A stretch of 64,000 bases of DNA, from NCBI GenBank assembly GCA_963696875.1, contig CAVOLQ010000002.1, positions 434,001 through 498,000 of the forward strand, read 5' to 3'. Positions 16,793 through 25,750 of the stretch are shown piece after piece. The stretch's first letter is position 1, and each line of letters opens with the position of its first letter. The stretch comes from Albibacterium sp963696875 (GTDB taxonomy: Bacteria > Bacteroidota > Bacteroidia > Sphingobacteriales > Sphingobacteriaceae). A model generated the notes under the pieces. The model saw only the letters and a list, made by a program, of their open reading frames with translations, searched no databases and was not told the origin of the DNA. The position numbers were made by a program, and so were the translations under genes.

Positions 16793-17935
16793 ATGGTAAA
16801 AGAATTTTATAGCGATTTAAGGTTAGGAATTTTAGGTGGTGGCCAATTAGGTCGCATGCTTATACAAGAAACCATTAATCTAAATGTTGATGTATACATT
16901 CTAGACCCTGACAAAAATGCACCTTGCAAAGACCTTTGTACTGTTTTTGAGGTAGGCGCTTTAGATGATTTTGATACAGTTTATCAGTTTGGGAAAAAGG
17001 TGGATATGATCACTATCGAAATTGAAAAAGTGAACGTTGATGCACTTGAAAAGCTAGAAGATGAAGGAGTCATTGTCTATCCCCAAGCAAGAGTCATCCG
17101 TCTTATACAAGATAAAGGCTTACAAAAGCAATTCTTTCAGGAAAACGATATTCCAACTGCACACTTTGAGTTAATTGCAGATAAAGAAGCCTTAAAAGAA
17201 TCAACAATATCATTCCCTTATATCCAAAAGTTAAGAAAAGACGGCTATGATGGGCGCGGCGTATATAAAATAATCGATGAAAATGACTTCGCTAATGCTT
17301 TTGAAAAACCTAGTATCATTGAAAAATGGATTGATTTTGAAAAAGAATTGGCCGTCATAGTTGCACGAAATGATAATGGTGAAGTAAAGGCTTTTCCTTG
17401 CGTAGAAATGGAGTTCAATTCAGAAATGAACCTTGTCGAATTTCTCATATCTCCCTCCCATCTATCTTTCGAAATTGAGCAGCGCGCAACTGAACTGGCT
17501 GTTAAAATTGCAGAAGACTTAAAAATTGTAGGACTGCTAGCAGTTGAAATGTTTTTAACAAAAGGAGGCAAAATATTAGTAAATGAAATAGCACCACGCC
17601 CTCATAACAGTGGCCATCAGAGCATTGAGGGAAATACAACCTCTCAGTTTGCTCAACATTTAAGGGCTATATTTAACCTTCCCTTGGGAAACACGGAGAT
17701 TATCAACAATGCGGTAATGATTAATTTACTGGGTGAACCTGACTATACAGGATTGGCAATTTACCAAGGGATTGAAGAGGCTATGAAGACTGATGGGGTT
17801 TTTATTCATTTATATGGCAAAAAATATACGAAGCCTTTCCGTAAAATGGGTCATGTCACAATAATCAATGAAAATCGTGAGGAAGCTATTCGTGTAGCTC
17901 GCCAAATTCAAGATACTATTAAAGTAATTGCTTAA
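16793..17935 (+). CDS. purK: 5-(carboxyamino)imidazole ribonucleotide synthase
   Basis: ATP-grasp enzyme that carboxylates AIR with bicarbonate to N5-CAIR in purine synthesis. It has 380 residues with LGILGGGQLGRMLIQE near the N-terminus, the ATP-grasp segment LRKDGYDGRGVYK, and the family signature EIAPRPHNSGHQSIEG in the C-terminal half. It is followed after 9 bases by purE, which uses its product, so the two form an operon. Confidence 0.95.
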   Translation: MVKEFYSDLRLGILGGGQLGRMLIQETINLNVDVYILDPDKNAPCKDLCTVFEVGALDDFDTVYQFGKKVDMITIEIEKVNVDALEKLEDEGVIVYPQARVIRLIQDKGLQKQFFQENDIPTAHFELIADKEALKESTISFPYIQKLRKDGYDGRGVYKIIDENDFANAFEKPSIIEKWIDFEKELAVIVARNDNGEVKAFPCVEMEFNSEMNLVEFLISPSHLSFEIEQRATELAVKIAEDLKIVGLLAVEMFLTKGGKILVNEIAPRPHNSGHQSIEGNTTSQFAQHLRAIFNLPLGNTEIINNAVMINLLGEPDYTGLAIYQGIEEAMKTDGVFIHLYGKKYTKPFRKMGHVTIINENREEAIRVARQIQDTIKVIA

Positions 17936-17944
17936 TAAATAATT

Positions 17945-18454
17945 ATGCCGACGAATCAACAAGCGCAAGTTTCCATAATCATGGGAAGTAAATCTGATCT
18001 TCCTATTATGAAAGATGCAGCAGAAATTTTGAAATCCTTTGGGGTTAATTTTGAAATTACTATTGTCTCCGCCCATCGTACCCCCCAACGAATGTTCGAT
18101 TTCGCTAACAATGCCTCTTCAAGAGGAATAAAAGTGATTATCGCAGGTGCAGGCGGTGCCGCCCATTTACCTGGAATGGTAGCTTCTATTACCCATTTAC
18201 CTGTAATAGGAGTTCCGGTAAAATCCACTAATTCTATTGACGGTTGGGATTCTGTACTCTCCATTTTACAAATGCCTAACGGTATACCAGTGGCAACAGT
18301 AGCATTAAATGCTGCAAAAAATGCGGGTATATTAGCTGCTCAGATCTTAGCGACTACTGATGAGCAACTCACCAAAAACCTAATTAGCTACAAACAAGAA
18401 CTATTAGAAAAAGTAGAAGAAACTGCCGCAGAAGTGGAGCAAATGAAGTTTTGA
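17945..18454 (+). CDS. purE: N5-carboxyaminoimidazole ribonucleotide mutase
   Basis: Converts N5-CAIR from PurK into CAIR. The 169 residues are the normal class I PurE length. The N-terminal IIMGSKSDLPIM, SAHRTPQRM and GAGGAAHLPGM motifs line the active site. It is the second gene of the purK-purE pair, nine bases after purK. Confidence 0.95.
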   Translation: MPTNQQAQVSIIMGSKSDLPIMKDAAEILKSFGVNFEITIVSAHRTPQRMFDFANNASSRGIKVIIAGAGGAAHLPGMVASITHLPVIGVPVKSTNSIDGWDSVLSILQMPNGIPVATVALNAAKNAGILAAQILATTDEQLTKNLISYKQELLEKVEETAAEVEQMKF

Positions 18455-18529
18455 TAAGTGTTAGGTAAATAGTATAACCTTTTTTACCCTTTACTGACGT
18501 CTAAGAAAATGCAATTCCTTTTTTTGCTG

Positions 18530-18537
18530 TATCTTTG
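18530..18537 (+). promoter_or_regulatory. Candidate -7 promoter element of mnmA
   Basis: TATCTTTG, a full match to TAnnTTTG, ends 17 bases before the mnmA ATG. It shows that mnmA has its own promoter rather than being read only from purE. Confidence 0.55.
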
Positions 18538-18554
18538 TGCTTTATTTTAAGAAA

Positions 18555-19651
18555 ATGAGTAAACACGGAAGAGTATTAGTAGCCATGAGTGGCGGTGTTG
18601 ATAGTTCGGTAGCAGCTGTCATGCTTCACGAACAGGGCTATGAAGTAATCGGATTAACCATGAAAACTTGGGATTATGCATCAGTTCAGGTGGCTCTTCT
18701 AAAGAAACCGGATGTTGCAGCCTAGACAGCATTAACGATGCCCGAGCTTTGGCAGTTGGTTATGGCTTCCCTCATTATATATTAGATATTCGAGACGAGT
18801 TTGGCGATTTTGTTAATCGACAACTTTGTCGATGAATACCTGGCAGGAAGAACTCCAAACCCCTGTGTTTTATGTAATACTCATATTAAATGGGAAGCGT
18901 TATTAAAACGTGCCAATAAACTAGATTGCGAATTTATTGCTACTGGTCATTACGCCAATATCCGCCAGCAAGATAATGGCCGCTATGTAGTTTCTAAAGG
19001 TAAAGACGAAAACAAAGATCAATCTTACGTTCTTTGGGGCGTTTCTCAGGAGAATCTTGCCCGTACACGTTTTCCTTTGGGAAGTTTCAGCAAAGCCTGA
19101 AATCCGCCAAATGGCTTTGGATATGGGTCAGAAAGAATTGGCCAATAAATCTGAAAGCTATGAAATTTGCTTTGTACCCGACAATGATTACCGTGCTTTT
19201 CTACGCCATCAAAGTTGAGGATTTGGATGAAAGTGTTGGCAAGGGAAATTTTATTTTAAGCGATGGCACGGTTGTTGGGCAACACAAAGGCTATCCTTTT
19301 TATACCATAGGTCAGCGAAAAGGCTTGGGTATTGCCTTAGGACAACCGATGTTTGTTACCAAAATAATGCCGGAAAGCAATACCGTTGTGTTGGGCGATG
19401 AAGATGAATTATGAACGATCAACGAAGCCTTGGTAAGGAATATTAACCTGGTTAAATACGCGAGCTCGAAGAACCTTTGGAAGCGATTACGAAGATTCGT
19501 TATAAAGATGCCGGAATGTATGAGCACAATAAGCCAAGTAGGCGAAGGTATGAAAGTTGATTTTCATCATTCTGTAACAGGAATTGCACCTGGACAATCG
19601 GCAGTTTTCTATGAAGGAAATGACCTGATTGGTGGTGGTTTCTTAGCATAA
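18555..19651 (+). pseudogene. mnmA: tRNA 2-thiouridylase MnmA, broken by many frameshifts
   Basis: Pieces in all three frames together make a nearly full MnmA, which thiolates U34 of tRNA. The P-loop AMSGGVDSS is at the start, then PCVLCN, IATGHYAN, FYTIGQRKGLGI and the C-terminal GIAPGQSAVFYEG. The frame changes near 18685, 18814, 19094, 19212, 19460 and 19517, and a TGA at 19412 interrupts it. One catalytic Cys (GCCSLDS) is in a shifted frame. Remaining residues are well conserved, so the lesions are recent or are sequencing errors. The start is the ATG at 18555, after a -7 element; an in-frame GTG lies upstream. Confidence 0.9.
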
Positions 19652-19674
19652 TTTTATTAAAAAACATATTAATT

Positions 19675-19711
19675 AAAAAGGAGTTATTTAGAAATAAGTA
19701 GCTCCTTTTTT
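19675..19711 (+). terminator. Intrinsic terminator after mnmA
   Basis: AAAAAGGAG pairs with CTCCTTTTT across a loop containing a smaller TTATTT/AAATAA pairing, and the 3' strand ends in a run of six T. It separates mnmA from topA. Confidence 0.7.
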
Positions 19712-19758
19712 GAATATCAGTTTATTTATTGAGTTTATTTGCAAAAAACAGATCATTA

Positions 19759-22179
19759 ATGGCAAAGAATTTACTAATCGTTGAGTCACCGGCAAAGGCA
19801 AAAACAATAGAAGGATATTTAGGTAAAGATTTTATGGTTAAATCAAGTTATGGGCATATCCGTGATTTGATTAAAACTGACGACGCCATTGATACCGAAA
19901 ATAACTTTGAACAAAAATATGAAGTTCCTGCTGATAAAAAAGCGGTAGTCAGTGAGCTCAAGAAACTTGCCAAGAATGCTGAAATGGTCTGGTTAGCATC
20001 GGATGAGGACCGTGAGGGAGAAGCCATTTCGTGGCACTTATATGAAACTTTAGGTCTAAAAGAAGATAAAACCAAACGTATAGTTTTCCATGAGATTACC
20101 AAACCTGCCATTCTAAAAGCTATTGAATCTCCTAGAAAAATAGATTATAACTTAGTATATGCTCAACAAGCTCGCCGAGTGCTTGACCGGTTAGTGGGTT
20201 TTGAGCTCTCCCCTGTATTGTGGAAAAAGGTGAAACCTTCCCTTTCTGCAGGTCGAGTGCAGTCTGTAGCGGTTCGGTTGATTGTCGATCGGGAACGTGA
20301 AATCATACATTTTAAACCTCAGGCTGCTTTTCGAGTAGTAGCTATTTTTTATACAGAGAATAAGAAAGAACTTTTCAAAGCTGAACTTTCTCAACGTTTT
20401 GCAAAAGAAGAAGATGCACAGCAGTTTTTAAACGATTGTTTAGCTGCTATATATGCAGTACGAAATTTAGAAACAAAACCTGGTAAACGTAGTCCAGCCG
20501 CACCTTTCACAACTTCCACATTACAACAGGAAGCCAGTAGAAAGCTTGGGTTTTCCGTTTCAAGAACGATGACACTTGCTCAAAGACTATATGAATCTGG
20601 AAAAATCACCTATATGAGAACCGATTCAGTCAACTTGAGCCAAACCGCAAGAGATGCCGCTGAAAAAGAAATCAAAACTGCTTATGGTGAAAAATACCAT
20701 AAACATCGCCAATTCAAAACCAAATCTGCTGGCGCACAAGAAGCTCACGAAGCCATAAGACCAACGTACTTTGAAAACCACACTACGGATGGAGATGCAG
20801 GTGAACGTCGCTTATACGAGCTGATCTGGAAGAGAGCGATTGCTTCTCAAATGAGTGAGGCAGAGTTTGAAAAAACTACAGCTAAGATTTCTATTTCAAC
20901 ACGTAAAGAAGAACTTACTGCTGCCGGTGAAGTAATGAAATTTGACGGCTTCTTAAAAGTATATCTAGAATCAACTGATGAGGAAGAAGAAACCAACTTT
21001 GATGAAAGCAGTGACAATGCTATTTTACCACCGTTAAGCGTTGGACAAGCATTGAATCTTAAAGAAATGACAGCTACGGAACGATTCACCCGTAATCCTC
21101 CTCGTTATACTGAGGCTAGTCTTGTAAAAAAACTGGAAGAATTAGGAATCGGCCGTCCATCTACTTATGCTCCAACAATTTCTACTGTTCAAAATCGAGG
21201 ATATGTAGTTAAAGAAGATCGTGAAGGAAAGGAACGGAAATACCAGGTCTATACATTAGCAGGTGGAAAGGTTTCTTCAATCATTAAAACAGAAATAACA
21301 GGTGCAGAACGCAATAAACTCTTCCCTACTGATATTGGGATGATGGTCAACGACTTCTTAGTTGAGCATTTTAAAGGGATTGTAGATTTTAACTTCACAG
21401 CAACCGTTGAAAAGGAATTTGACGAGATCGCGCAAGGCTTGAAGGAATGGACGAAAATGTTGAGAGACTTCTATAATCCTTTTCATAAGGAAGTAGAGTT
21501 TACCCTAGAAAATGCCGACCGTGCTAGCCATGAGCGCGAATTAGGAATCGATCCAGAATCCGGCAAAAAGGTTTTAGTTAGGGTGGGTAGATTTGGACCT
21601 TTGGTACAAATTGGATCTCAAGATGATGAAGAAAAACCACGCTTCGCTAGCTTAAGAGCTGGACAAATGATCGAAACCATTACTTTTGAAGAAGCAATGG
21701 ATCTTTTCAAACTTCCAAAAAAAGTGGGTGTATTTGAAGATATCGATATGCTAGTGGCTATTGGCCGCTTTGGTCCATATATCCGTCACGATGGAGCTTT
21801 CTATTCTTTACCTAAAGGTATGGATCCATTTGAAGTGAAGGAAGAAGAGGCTATTGAAATCATCAAAACAAAGCGACAAAAAGACATCGACAAAATAATC
21901 AGAACTTTTGATGAAAACCCAGATGCTCGTATTGAAGAAGGGCGCTGGGGTCCCTTTATCCGTTTCGGGAAACAAAACGTTAAAATTCCAAAAGGGACGA
22001 ATCATGAAGACCTGACCTATGAAGATATCGTGAAGTTAGCGGAAGCAGACCCAAAGTTTAAGAAAGCAATTAAAGCTGCACCTAAAGCGAAAGCGACCAA
22101 AGCCAATACGGCAACTAAAGCTAAAGCAACGACAAAGAAAGCTGCGCCTAAAAAAGCATCAACGAAAACAGTAAAGTAA
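19759..22179 (+). CDS. topA: DNA topoisomerase I
   Basis: Type IA topoisomerase that relaxes negative supercoils by cutting one strand. The TOPRIM domain opens NLLIVESPAKAKTIEG and contains DEDREGEAISWHL. The catalytic Tyr is in ITYMRTDSVNLS around residue 295. Central toroid motifs include SAGRVQSVAVR and GIGRPSTYAPTI. The C-terminal part has repeated modules with GRFGP or GRWGP motifs and no zinc-finger cysteines, then a Lys/Ala-rich tail of about 40 residues likely to hold DNA. A TTG lies upstream in frame, but the ATG at 19759 (MAKNLLIVE) gives the standard start and 806 residues. Confidence 0.97.
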   Translation: MAKNLLIVESPAKAKTIEGYLGKDFMVKSSYGHIRDLIKTDDAIDTENNFEQKYEVPADKKAVVSELKKLAKNAEMVWLASDEDREGEAISWHLYETLGLKEDKTKRIVFHEITKPAILKAIESPRKIDYNLVYAQQARRVLDRLVGFELSPVLWKKVKPSLSAGRVQSVAVRLIVDREREIIHFKPQAAFRVVAIFYTENKKELFKAELSQRFAKEEDAQQFLNDCLAAIYAVRNLETKPGKRSPAAPFTTSTLQQEASRKLGFSVSRTMTLAQRLYESGKITYMRTDSVNLSQTARDAAEKEIKTAYGEKYHKHRQFKTKSAGAQEAHEAIRPTYFENHTTDGDAGERRLYELIWKRAIASQMSEAEFEKTTAKISISTRKEELTAAGEVMKFDGFLKVYLESTDEEEETNFDESSDNAILPPLSVGQALNLKEMTATERFTRNPPRYTEASLVKKLEELGIGRPSTYAPTISTVQNRGYVVKEDREGKERKYQVYTLAGGKVSSIIKTEITGAERNKLFPTDIGMMVNDFLVEHFKGIVDFNFTATVEKEFDEIAQGLKEWTKMLRDFYNPFHKEVEFTLENADRASHERELGIDPESGKKVLVRVGRFGPLVQIGSQDDEEKPRFASLRAGQMIETITFEEAMDLFKLPKKVGVFEDIDMLVAIGRFGPYIRHDGAFYSLPKGMDPFEVKEEEAIEIIKTKRQKDIDKIIRTFDENPDARIEEGRWGPFIRFGKQNVKIPKGTNHEDLTYEDIVKLAEADPKFKKAIKAAPKAKATKANTATKAKATTKKAAPKKASTKTVK

Positions 22180-22230
22180 TTCTTCTAGTTTTCTTTACCA
22201 GTTTCTCGTCCTATAGTGCTGGGAGCAGAT

Positions 22231-22315
22231 TTTATCATTTCTCTTTACTGTTTCTTCGGTTGACTTCGTCTTTATGACGACCAAACTCGAAGAAACAGTA
22301 AAGAGAAATGATAAA
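22231..22315. repeat. Hairpin with 28-bp perfect arms
   Basis: The 28 bases at 22231-22258 are exactly complementary to 22288-22315, starting TTTATCATTTCTC and ending CTGTTTCTTCG. The 29-base loop holds a smaller hairpin, TCGTC/GACGA around TTTAT. It lies between convergent topA and the CBM9-like gene, where a two-way terminator would act, but the stem is far longer than usual for one. No similar arm was noticed elsewhere in the window. Confidence 0.75.
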
Positions 22316-22369
22316 GGATAGGTAACGGATTTCACAATATATTTAGAAGTCCACTAGCTTCTGGGTAGT

Positions 22370-23005
22370 TTAGATAAACTCGAGTACTCCGAAAAATTCT
22401 GGCCGATGGAAGTTTGGTTCAGGAATATCGATCTTATTCCAAGAGACAAAATGCGGGTCTGGCAAATCGTCCCCACATTTATAAAAATTAGCTGTCGCGC
22501 GCATTCCGCTTAAGCTCTTTAAATTTTCATTATAAAAAAGCGAAAATGGAATCTCGAGCTGTAATGTCCATTCATTATCCTTTCCGTTTTTTTTACTCGT
22601 ATTAACAACGGATCTAGTAACTATCTTCTCAATTAATTCTGCTGGTAGTCTTTTTCGAGAATCTCTGTCAGTGGTCCCAAATCCTACCAGAGCTGTTCCT
22701 AAGCTATTGAATTCAAAATTATAATAATGTTCATTATTGAAAGATATAAAAAACTCTACACAGCTATCCTTATAAACGGGATCGTTGGAATTCAAATAAA
22801 TTGCCTTAAGATGTTTTTCCCTGACGTCATATTCTAAAATTATACCTTCTTTGGTATGGGCAATTTTAAAGCTAACTTCAGGCAAATAAGGATATGCCGG
22901 CCAAGACACCTCATCAATTTTATGAGCAGGTAATGTCTGAAAAACAGAGTCAAGTTCTTGTAAAGAACAGCAATCTTCAAGAAAAGGAACATTTAGTGTT
23001 TTCAT
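22370..23005 (-). CDS. CBM9-like carbohydrate-binding domain protein
   Basis: A 211-residue protein made mostly of a beta-rich domain like family 9 carbohydrate-binding modules. Recognisable parts are WPAYPYLPEVSFKIAH, KDSCVEFFISF, YNFEFNSLGTA and the C-terminal FHRPEFFGVLEF. There is no signal peptide, so it is probably cytoplasmic despite the domain's usual extracellular use. It lies 84 bases after the NahK-like kinase gene and is likely in its operon, suggesting a part in sugar handling. The precise ligand is unknown. Confidence 0.7.
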   Translation of the reverse strand: MKTLNVPFLEDCCSLQELDSVFQTLPAHKIDEVSWPAYPYLPEVSFKIAHTKEGIILEYDVREKHLKAIYLNSNDPVYKDSCVEFFISFNNEHYYNFEFNSLGTALVGFGTTDRDSRKRLPAELIEKIVTRSVVNTSKKNGKDNEWTLQLEIPFSLFYNENLKSLSGMRATANFYKCGDDLPDPHFVSWNKIDIPEPNFHRPEFFGVLEFI

Positions 23006-23089
23006 CAGAGTTATTTATTAATGAGTATTTATTTCATGAACACCAAGGAGTTCACCACATAGGGGTATTAATTTACAAAACTTGATAAA

Positions 23090-24226
23090 TTAAGCCGATT
23101 TCAAGGAATATTTAACTGCTGCTTCCTCAATAATAATTTGTAATTCATCGATGTGTTTTTCAATTTCTTTTACGAGCTTAATCTGTGCACGTGTTCTTTG
23201 TAGATTATGTTCCGGATGCTGGATTTTATAATAGGTATCCCCTTGGATGTAATCTGTAAGGAAACGAACTGCTTGCATATAAGGGAAAAGCAATACTCCC
23301 TCAATCAATGATTTCACTTCATTTTTCGTTAAAAAATCTTTTGCTTGTTCAAAATATCCTTCAGTATATGCTTTAAATAAAGGAATATTAAGTGTGATCT
23401 TTTCTAAATCAGCTTCATCTTCAGCCGTTCGATTTATGATTGTACGAATTGCGTCGCCATAATCATAAGCTACATAACCTGGCATTACAGTATCTAAGTC
23501 AATAACGCATTTTGCTTTATCAGCATTATTTAAAAGCACATTATTGAATTTAGTATCGTTATGAGTAATACGTAAAGGAATCTCATTACGTTCAGCCATT
23601 TCCAGAATTACATTCATATTCTCCTCTCGCTTTTGGATAAAGTCGATCTCTTCTTTAACGAATTCCTTTCTTTTGGCATCGTCATTATTCAACGCAATAT
23701 GAAAATCTGAAAGCCTGCTTCCTATATGGCAAAAATTAGGTATAACTTCATAAACCTGTTTAGGATCTAAATCAGCAAGCATAGCTTGAAATCTCCCAAA
23801 GGCACGGCCCCCCTCTTTCGCTTGATGTGAATTTTCAACGATATCATAACTTTTCGCATTCTCGATTAAGAAATAAACTCGCCAAAAGTTTCCATCCTTA
23901 TCTTTAAAATACAATTTATCATCTACCGTATTTACTGGAGTTAAAACCGAATCATCATCAGCACTATTTTCAGCTTTTACTTTTTCATGCAAATGAGCAG
24001 TAACGAGCGATATATTACTCATCAAATGATCAATATTTTTGAAAACATGGTGGTTTATTCTTTGCAAAAGATATTTTTGGTTTCCCTTGTCAGTGGTTAC
24101 CTTATAGGTATCGTTGATGTGTCCCGACCCAAAAGAAACTATACTAAGCGGCTTGCCATTAATTTTAAACTGCGACGCAATAGCTAATCTAAAAGAGTCC
24201 TGATTATTATTATTCTCTAATTCCAT
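23090..24226 (-). CDS. NahK-like N-acetylhexosamine kinase (APH fold)
   Basis: A 378-residue phosphotransferase of the aminoglycoside phosphotransferase fold, closest to N-acetylhexosamine 1-kinase (NahK), which phosphorylates GlcNAc or GalNAc at C1. SFGSGHINDTY near residue 30 is the nucleotide loop, RITHNDTKFNNVLL carries the catalytic Asp, and CVIDLDTVMPG the metal-binding Asp. The GH109-like gene is divergently transcribed across a shared, operator-bearing promoter region, which supports an amino-sugar substrate. Other APH-fold sugar kinases cannot be excluded. Confidence 0.72.
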   Translation of the reverse strand: MELENNNNQDSFRLAIASQFKINGKPLSIVSFGSGHINDTYKVTTDKGNQKYLLQRINHHVFKNIDHLMSNISLVTAHLHEKVKAENSADDDSVLTPVNTVDDKLYFKDKDGNFWRVYFLIENAKSYDIVENSHQAKEGGRAFGRFQAMLADLDPKQVYEVIPNFCHIGSRLSDFHIALNNDDAKRKEFVKEEIDFIQKREENMNVILEMAERNEIPLRITHNDTKFNNVLLNNADKAKCVIDLDTVMPGYVAYDYGDAIRTIINRTAEDEADLEKITLNIPLFKAYTEGYFEQAKDFLTKNEVKSLIEGVLLFPYMQAVRFLTDYIQGDTYYKIQHPEHNLQRTRAQIKLVKEIEKHIDELQIIIEEAAVKYSLKSA

Positions 24227-24288
24227 ATATCATTTCTAAAACTTTCGCAATATCCGAAATAGAACTATAAAAACATATTTTTTAAACA

Positions 24289-24335
24289 ACGCAATCGATT
24301 GTCCATTATTAAAATAATCACGCAAACGATTGCGT
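24289..24335. promoter_or_regulatory. Two LacI-type operators in a divergent promoter
   Basis: ACGCAAACGATTGCGT at 24320-24335 is a near-perfect palindrome with the CG-centred core typical of LacI-family operators. A related site, ACGCAATCGATTGTCC, lies at 24289-24304. The centres are 31 bp apart, about three helical turns, so two repressor dimers would sit on the same DNA face. The right site abuts the -33 element of the GH109-like gene. The LacI-type gene at 25751-26761 is the obvious candidate regulator. Confidence 0.75.
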
Positions 24336-24336
24336 G

Positions 24337-24367
24337 TTTGTTAAGAAGTTTTTTTTCGATAGGTTTG
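24337..24367 (+). promoter_or_regulatory. Promoter of the GH109-like gene
   Basis: TTTG at 24337-24340 and TAGGTTTG at 24360-24367 are separated by 19 bases, which matches the Bacteroidetes -33/-7 promoter very well. Transcription should start about 10 bases before the ATG at 24382. Confidence 0.7.
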
Positions 24368-24381
24368 TTAATCTTATAGAT

Positions 24382-25743
24382 ATGAATATAAAAATGGATA
24401 GAAGAAACTTTATAAAAACAGGGTCAATTGCAGCGGCTGCAGCAAGTGTATTGCCGAGCAATTCTTTGCTTGCAAAAGATCAGAAACAAATACGAGTTGG
24501 TTTTATTGGAGTAGGCATGCGGGGCAGAAATCATGTCGATCTATTATTGAGACGAGATGATACCGTAATTGTTGCGATTTGTGATACTCAAGAAGATTCA
24601 CTGGCAAATTGTCGGGATCAATTTAAAAAAGCAAATAAGAAAAGCCCTAAGGAATATACGGGTAGTATTGATGCATACAAGAAAATGCTGGACAATGAAA
24701 AGCTAGACGCAGTTATCATTGCCACTCCTTGGCAATTTCATCATGCACAATCGATTGATTCCATGATTGCGGGAGTTTATGTTGGATGTGAAGTAATAGC
24801 AGGGTTAACCCTAGATGAGCATTGGGATATTGTCAATACTTCAGAAAAAACAGGCACGCCCTATATGTGTCTTGAAAACGTAGCCTACCGCCGTGACGTT
24901 ATGGCAATTTTGAACATGGTTCGCCAAGGACTATTTGGCGAATTGGTACAGCTAGAGGGTGGCTACCAACATGATTTAAGAGAGGTCTTATTCAACGACG
25001 GCAAAAAAGCGTATGGAGGTGGAGTTGAATATGGGGCGAAAGGATATAGTGAAGCACAATGGAGAACGCAATTTAATATTGACGTAGATGGTGATTTATA
25101 TCCTACACATGGTTTAGGGCCAGTTATGCACTGGGCTAATATAAATCATGGAAACCGTATTGAAAATGTCGTTTCATTTTCAAGTAAAGCGCGGGGCTTA
25201 GCAGATTATGTGGGAAAGGAATCTCCAGGTCATCCAAATTCGAAAATAAATTATAAAAATGGTGACGTAACCACCTCATTAATGAACTGTGCAAATGGGG
25301 AAGTACTAGAGATTAAGCATGATGTACATCTCCCTCGTCCATATTCACTTGGCTTTCGTGTTCAAGGAACAGACGGAATCTGGATGGATTTAAATGACGG
25401 TATATATATTAACGGCCAATCTCAAAAGCCACATCAATGGGATAAAGCCAGCGAGTGGGTTAAAAAATATGACCACCCGTTATGGGCTAAATATGCTGGC
25501 GATGCTGCGGGCGCGGGGCACGGTGGAATGGATTGGTTCGTTATCAATGCTTTTGTTGAATCTGTTAAACAGAAACGACAAACACCAATCGACGTGTATG
25601 ATTCTGTAACTATGAGTGCTCTTTTACCTTTATCGATCGAGTCTATTAAAGAAGGAAATAAGACGTTGGAGTTTCCAGATTTTACAAGAGGAAAATGGAA
25701 AAGCAGGAAACCCAATTTCGCCCTAGATAATAGCGGCCTTTAA
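24382..25743 (+). CDS. GH109-like Gfo/Idh/MocA protein (putative alpha-N-acetylgalactosaminidase)
   Basis: A 453-residue NAD-dependent Gfo/Idh/MocA-fold protein resembling GH109 enzymes, which remove alpha-linked GalNAc by an oxidation-elimination mechanism. RRNFIKTG followed by a hydrophobic, Ala-rich stretch is a twin-arginine signal, so it is exported folded with its NAD. VGFIGVGMRGRNH is the NAD-binding loop. The central LYPTHGLGPVMHW segment is typical of the GH109 group. ATGs at 24382 and 24394 are both possible; an upstream GTG at 24334 lies before the promoter and is excluded. A plain sugar dehydrogenase is the alternative. Confidence 0.75.
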   Translation: MNIKMDRRNFIKTGSIAAAAASVLPSNSLLAKDQKQIRVGFIGVGMRGRNHVDLLLRRDDTVIVAICDTQEDSLANCRDQFKKANKKSPKEYTGSIDAYKKMLDNEKLDAVIIATPWQFHHAQSIDSMIAGVYVGCEVIAGLTLDEHWDIVNTSEKTGTPYMCLENVAYRRDVMAILNMVRQGLFGELVQLEGGYQHDLREVLFNDGKKAYGGGVEYGAKGYSEAQWRTQFNIDVDGDLYPTHGLGPVMHWANINHGNRIENVVSFSSKARGLADYVGKESPGHPNSKINYKNGDVTTSLMNCANGEVLEIKHDVHLPRPYSLGFRVQGTDGIWMDLNDGIYINGQSQKPHQWDKASEWVKKYDHPLWAKYAGDAAGAGHGGMDWFVINAFVESVKQKRQTPIDVYDSVTMSALLPLSIESIKEGNKTLEFPDFTRGKWKSRKPNFALDNSGL

Positions 25744-25750
25744 TACTTAT

